Shown: in pieces, positions 61,901 to 64,000 of the stretch
Layout of the letters: every line of letters starts with the position of its first letter
Position numbering within the stretch: position 1 is the first letter of the stretch
Made by a program: the position numbers and the translations under genes
Notes under the pieces: model-generated
The model's input: the letters and a program-made list of their open reading frames with translations, nothing else
Told to the model about the DNA's origin: nothing
Databases searched by the model: none
From: Cellulophaga sp. RHA19
GTDB taxonomy: Bacteria; Bacteroidota; Bacteroidia; Flavobacteriales; Flavobacteriaceae
Length of the DNA stretch: 64,000 bases
Assembly: GCF_002813425.1 (NCBI RefSeq)
Contig: NZ_PHUL01000001.1
Location: 2,301,001 to 2,365,000 of the forward strand
Direction: 5' to 3'

Positions 61901-64000
61901 ATCACCATCCTCCGCAGCATTTACAATATCATCAACTTCTATAGGTGTAGTAATATCTACAGTAGGTATTGTGTTATCAAGAGTAACAGGATCATTATCT
62001 GATGCCGGATTAAGTGCCACATCGGTCACATCTGCTGTTACGGTAATTGTTCCATTAGTTAAACTTGAGATGTCTGCATCAGCTGCAGTCCAAGCATTAC
62101 CTGTTACAGTAGCTGTTGTAGTGATGGTATTAGTTCCATCAGAAAAAGTTACGGTAACAGTTTGGTTGTCTTCTACACCAACAGTAGTTCCAGAAATAGT
62201 GACATCACCATCTTCAGCTGCATTTACAATATCATCTACTTCTATAGGTGTGGCTATATTTATTAATGGCAATATATTGTCTAAGGTAATTGCTTCATTA
62301 TCTGTAGCAGGATTAAGAGCTACGTCTGTTACATCTGCCGTAACGGTAATTGGTCCGTTGTTTAAGCCAGATATATCTGCATCTGCTGCTGTCCATACAT
62401 TACCAGTTACAATAGCCGTGGTAGTCACAGTATTTGATCCGTCAGATAAAGTTACTGTAACTATTTGGTTGTCCTCAACATCCGTAGTTGTACCAGAAAT
62501 AGTTACGTTTTTATCTTCAGTGGTATTTACAATATCATCTCCTTCAATAGGAGTATCAATATCTATTGTTGGCACTGTATTATCTAAAATAATAGGATCA
62601 TTATCTGTTGCTGGGTTTAGCGCTATATCGGTAACATCTGCCGTAACATTAATTGGTCCATTAATTAATCCAGAAATATCTGCGTCTGTAGCAGTCCAAG
62701 TATTACCAGTAACAGTAGCTGTTGTAGTCACGGTATTTGTACCATCATTAAAAGTTACAGTTACAGTTTGGTTGTCCTCCACACCAGTGGTAGTACCAGA
62801 AATAGTAACATCGTTATCTTCTGCTGCATTAACGATATCATCTCCTTCAATAGGAGTTGTAATATCTATAGTTGGCACAGAGTTTTCAAGTATTACAGGA
62901 TCATTATCTGTTGCAGGGTTTAAAGCTACATCAGTTACATCTGCAGTAACAGTTATTGGTCCATTATCTAACATAGAGATGTCAGCATCAATAGCAGTCC
63001 ACGTACCACCGTTTACAGAAGCTGTTGTAGTTACAGTGTTACTACCGTCATCAAAAGTTACCGTTACGGTTTGACTGTCTTCTACACCAGTAGTAGTACC
63101 GGAAATAGTAACATCGTTATCTTCTGCTGCATTAACAATATCGTCTCCTTCAATAGGAGTTGTAATATCTATAGTAGGTAATGAGTTATCTAATGTAATA
63201 GGATCATTATCGGTTGCGGGGTTACCTGCAAGGTCTTCAACATCTGCCGTAACAGTTATTAGTCCGTTAGTTAACCCAGAAATATCTGCATCTATAGCAG
63301 TCCAAGAATTACCGGTAACAGTAGCTGTAGTAGTCACTGTATTTGTACCATCACTTAAGGTAACAGTTACCGTTTGGTTGTCCTCCACATCAGTAGTAGT
63401 ACCAGAAATAGTAACATCGTTATCTTCTGCTGCATTAACAATATCATCTACTTCAATAGGAGTTGTAATATCTATAGTAGGTATTGTATTTTCTAAGGTT
63501 ATAGGATCATTATCCGTTGCAGGGTTACCGGCTAAATCTGTAACATCTGCTTTAACGGTAATAGTACCATTATTCAACATAGAAATATCTGCATCTGTAG
63601 CGGTCCAAGACCCGTCAGGGTTTACAGTTGCCGTAGTTGTAACAACAGGATTAGAACCGTCATCAAAAGTTACGATTACAGTTTGTCCTGCTTCTACATC
63701 GGTTGTGACACCTGAAATAGTAACATCACCATCTTCAGCAGCATTTACAATATTATCACCTTCAATAGGTGTAGTAATATCTATAGTTGCGTCTACATCG
63801 TGAACAATATCCCTAGTTGCTTGTGTAGCAGCATTACCTGCTAAATCTGACACATTTGCCAATATAGTCTCTAAAGGATCAAGTGCTTGAGCTTCTGCAG
63901 CACTGATATCAAATGTCCAATTACCAGAAGATACGGTAGCGGTATAGGTATTACCATTTAAATTAACAGTTACTATTTGACCATCTTCTGCATCTGTTGT
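58964..64000 (-). CDS. Giant T9SS type B adhesin with tandem Ig-like repeats (partial, runs off the right edge)
   Basis: At least 1,678 codons; the frame is open to the right edge, so its start is outside the window. From N to C: end of one preceding unit, 12 Ig-like repeats of 101 or 103 aa (coding 60113-63784), one divergent unit, thrombospondin type 3-like Ca-binding repeats (DTDGDGINDNDE, LGTDPNNPDSDNDG and similar, coding about 59280-59840), and a type B sorting domain (FPNNTVQIYNRWGVIVFE, then PAGVYYYIINY) to the stop at 58964. Genes for SprF and PorE-like follow on the same strand, as expected for SprB-like gliding adhesins. Highly acidic, Thr-rich repeats. The TTG at 63860-63862 is not a start: the reading frame continues. 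Confidence 0.9.
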   Translation of the reverse strand, partial: TTDAEDGQIVTVNLNGNTYTATVSSGNWTFDISAAEAQALDPLETILANVSDLAGNAATQATRDIVHDVDATIDITTPIEGDNIVNAAEDGDVTISGVTTDVEAGQTVIVTFDDGSNPVVTTTATVNPDGSWTATDADISMLNNGTITVKADVTDLAGNPATDNDPITLENTIPTIDITTPIEVDDIVNAAEDNDVTISGTTTDVEDNQTVTVTLSDGTNTVTTTATVTGNSWTAIDADISGLTNGLITVTADVEDLAGNPATDNDPITLDNSLPTIDITTPIEGDDIVNAAEDNDVTISGTTTGVEDSQTVTVTFDDGSNTVTTTASVNGGTWTAIDADISMLDNGPITVTADVTDVALNPATDNDPVILENSVPTIDITTPIEGDDIVNAAEDNDVTISGTTTGVEDNQTVTVTFNDGTNTVTTTATVTGNTWTATDADISGLINGPINVTADVTDIALNPATDNDPIILDNTVPTIDIDTPIEGDDIVNTTEDKNVTISGTTTDVEDNQIVTVTLSDGSNTVTTTAIVTGNVWTAADADISGLNNGPITVTADVTDVALNPATDNEAITLDNILPLINIATPIEVDDIVNAAEDGDVTISGTTVGVEDNQTVTVTFSDGTNTITTTATVTGNAWTAADADISSLTNGTITVTADVTDVALNPASDNDPVTLDNTIPTVDITTPIEVDDIVNAAEDGDVTISGTTTDVEAGQTVTVIFDDGTNPVVTTTATVNPDGSWTATDTDISSLTNGIITVTADVTDVALNPATDNDPVTLDNTIPTIDITTPIEVDDIVNAAEDGDVTISGTTTDVEAGQTVTVTFDDGTNSVVTTTATVNPDGSWTATDADISMLNNGTITVTADVTDVAQNPATDNDPVTLDNTIPTIDITTPIEVDDIVNAAEDGDVTISGTTTDVEAGQTVTVTFDDGTNPVVTTTATVNPDGSWTATDADISMLNNGTVTVTADVTDVALNPATDNDPVTLDNTIPTIDITTPIEVDDIVNAAEDGDVTISGTTTDVEAGQTVTVTFDDGTNPVVTTTATVNPDGSWTATDADISMLNNGTITVTADVTDVALNPATDNDPVTLDNTTPTIDITTPIEVDDIVNAAEDGDVTISGTTTDVEAGQTVTVTFDDGTNPVVTTTATVNPDGSWTATDADISMLNNGTVTVTADVTDVALNPATDSDPVTLDNTIPTIDITTPIEIDDVVNEEEANDVTISGTTTGVEDGQTVTITFSDGINTITTTASVSGGLWTATDADISGLTNGPITVTADVTDVALNPATDNDPIVLDNSLPTVDSFSTIDITPVLTGQGDPNEDLIIELDTNGDNVFDVTYAVTTDASGNWSLDTETQSPINGSLPLLSDEDIIDIVATDPAGNSSTGIVTISVDTDGDGINDNDEVSLGTDPNNPDSDNDGVNDGQEVTDGTNPLDDCDSIGGTPLPTSDCDNDGLTNSQEAAIGTDPFNPDSDNDGLLDGDEVTLGTDPNNPDTDGDTILDGQEVTDNTNPLDDCDSINGVPLDDTDCDMDGLTNAQEADLGTDPFNPDSDGDLILDGKEVDDETDPLDPCDNIGGTPPAGAACDISIYNDLVGPGVDDGYFRIINIEQFPNNTVQIYNRWGVIVFETKSYDRGTNVFKGISNGRVVVKKNETLPAGVYYYIINYNNNGLNKSKAGYLYLNR
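60113..63784 (-). repeat. Twelve tandem Ig-like repeats (303 and 309 bp)
   Basis: From the N-terminal side (high coordinate): unit 1 is 309 bp (63476-63784); units 2-6 are 303 bp each (61961-63475); units 7-11 are 309 bp each (60416-61960); unit 12 is 303 bp (60113-60415). The long form carries VEAGQTV and NPDGSW; the short form carries VEDxQ and lacks the two extra residues. Units 7-11 are nearly identical, differing mostly at synonymous or single sites. Confidence 0.9.

Noticed and set aside
60510..63074. An 854-codon open frame on the plus strand across the adhesin repeats
   Set aside because: It is antisense to the repeat array, its product is itself a perfect echo of the repeat period, and stop-free antisense frames arise when one codon pattern is duplicated. 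The minus-strand protein has recognisable domains and a sorting signal; this one has none.
60113..63784. Regular repeats as a CRISPR array
   Set aside because: Period is 303 or 309 bp, all coding and in one frame, no short direct repeats with unique spacers and no cas genes.

Overview
The window reads as chromosome of a marine-type member of the Flavobacteriaceae (Bacteroidota). The evidence is low-GC DNA, near-absence of Shine-Dalgarno sequences, promoters of the Bacteroidota form TTTG-N18/19-TAnnTTTG, and several lineage markers: type IX secretion (T9SS) C-terminal domains of types A and B, SprF/PorP and PorE-like OmpA proteins, DUF3276/PUR, a long-form NusB, and SDD-type surface lipoproteins. 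I cannot name a species. I see no rRNA, tRNA, CRISPR array, integrase or insertion sequence.

Layout. 1-887: 3' end of a secreted T9SS type A protein with SprB repeats. 971-22817: mostly housekeeping genes (purB, a class III-type sirtuin, a TrmH-like methyltransferase, PPK2, an M28 peptidase, a cyclophilin-FKBP fusion, a DinB/YfiT protein, a CsaA-like protein, an M14 peptidase, DUF3276, an ABC exporter, nusB, yajC, pepT, pyrD, a LysE-type exporter, an HMG-CoA lyase). 22874-29755: a probable metal (iron) acquisition locus with a DUF4856 lipoprotein, an imelysin lipoprotein, a full-length homologue of vitamin K-dependent gamma-carboxylase, a TonB-dependent receptor and a small four-helix membrane protein. 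30554: guaB with a leader hairpin. 32115-34649: an arsenic operon (operator, arsR, DUF6428, an arsenate-reductase-like protein, acr3), with a DUF3124 lipoprotein after it. 35279-43063: thioredoxin-like protein, lysA, sucC, DUF1456, TerB-like, hsp20, uvrB. 43118-43196: a GC-rich palindromic element. 43198-51084: two large secreted proteins flanking a small secreted protein and a two-gene ABC transporter. 51257-55963: a kinase-like unknown, an NdpA-like protein, a pRiA4b ORF-3 family protein, heme A synthase and a TetR regulator. 55984-64000: an sprB/sprF-like locus with a giant repeat adhesin (running off the right edge), SprF and an OmpA/PorE-like protein, all on the minus strand.

How the parts work together. 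The most interesting block is 22.9-29.8 kb. A 19-bp palindrome occurs upstream of both lipoprotein genes (20 of 21 positions identical once one copy is reversed), which suggests one shared regulator. The gene between imelysin and the TonB receptor encodes a protein that aligns over most of its length with animal gamma-glutamyl carboxylase and keeps the positions of its catalytic Lys and His. This raises the possibility that a metal-uptake system uses gamma-carboxyglutamate as a metal ligand. That chemistry is inference. The gene order, the shared palindrome and the residue conservation are read from the sequence. At the right end, the adhesin carries 12 in-register Ig-like repeats of two length classes (303 and 309 bp), five of them almost identical, pointing to recent homogenisation.
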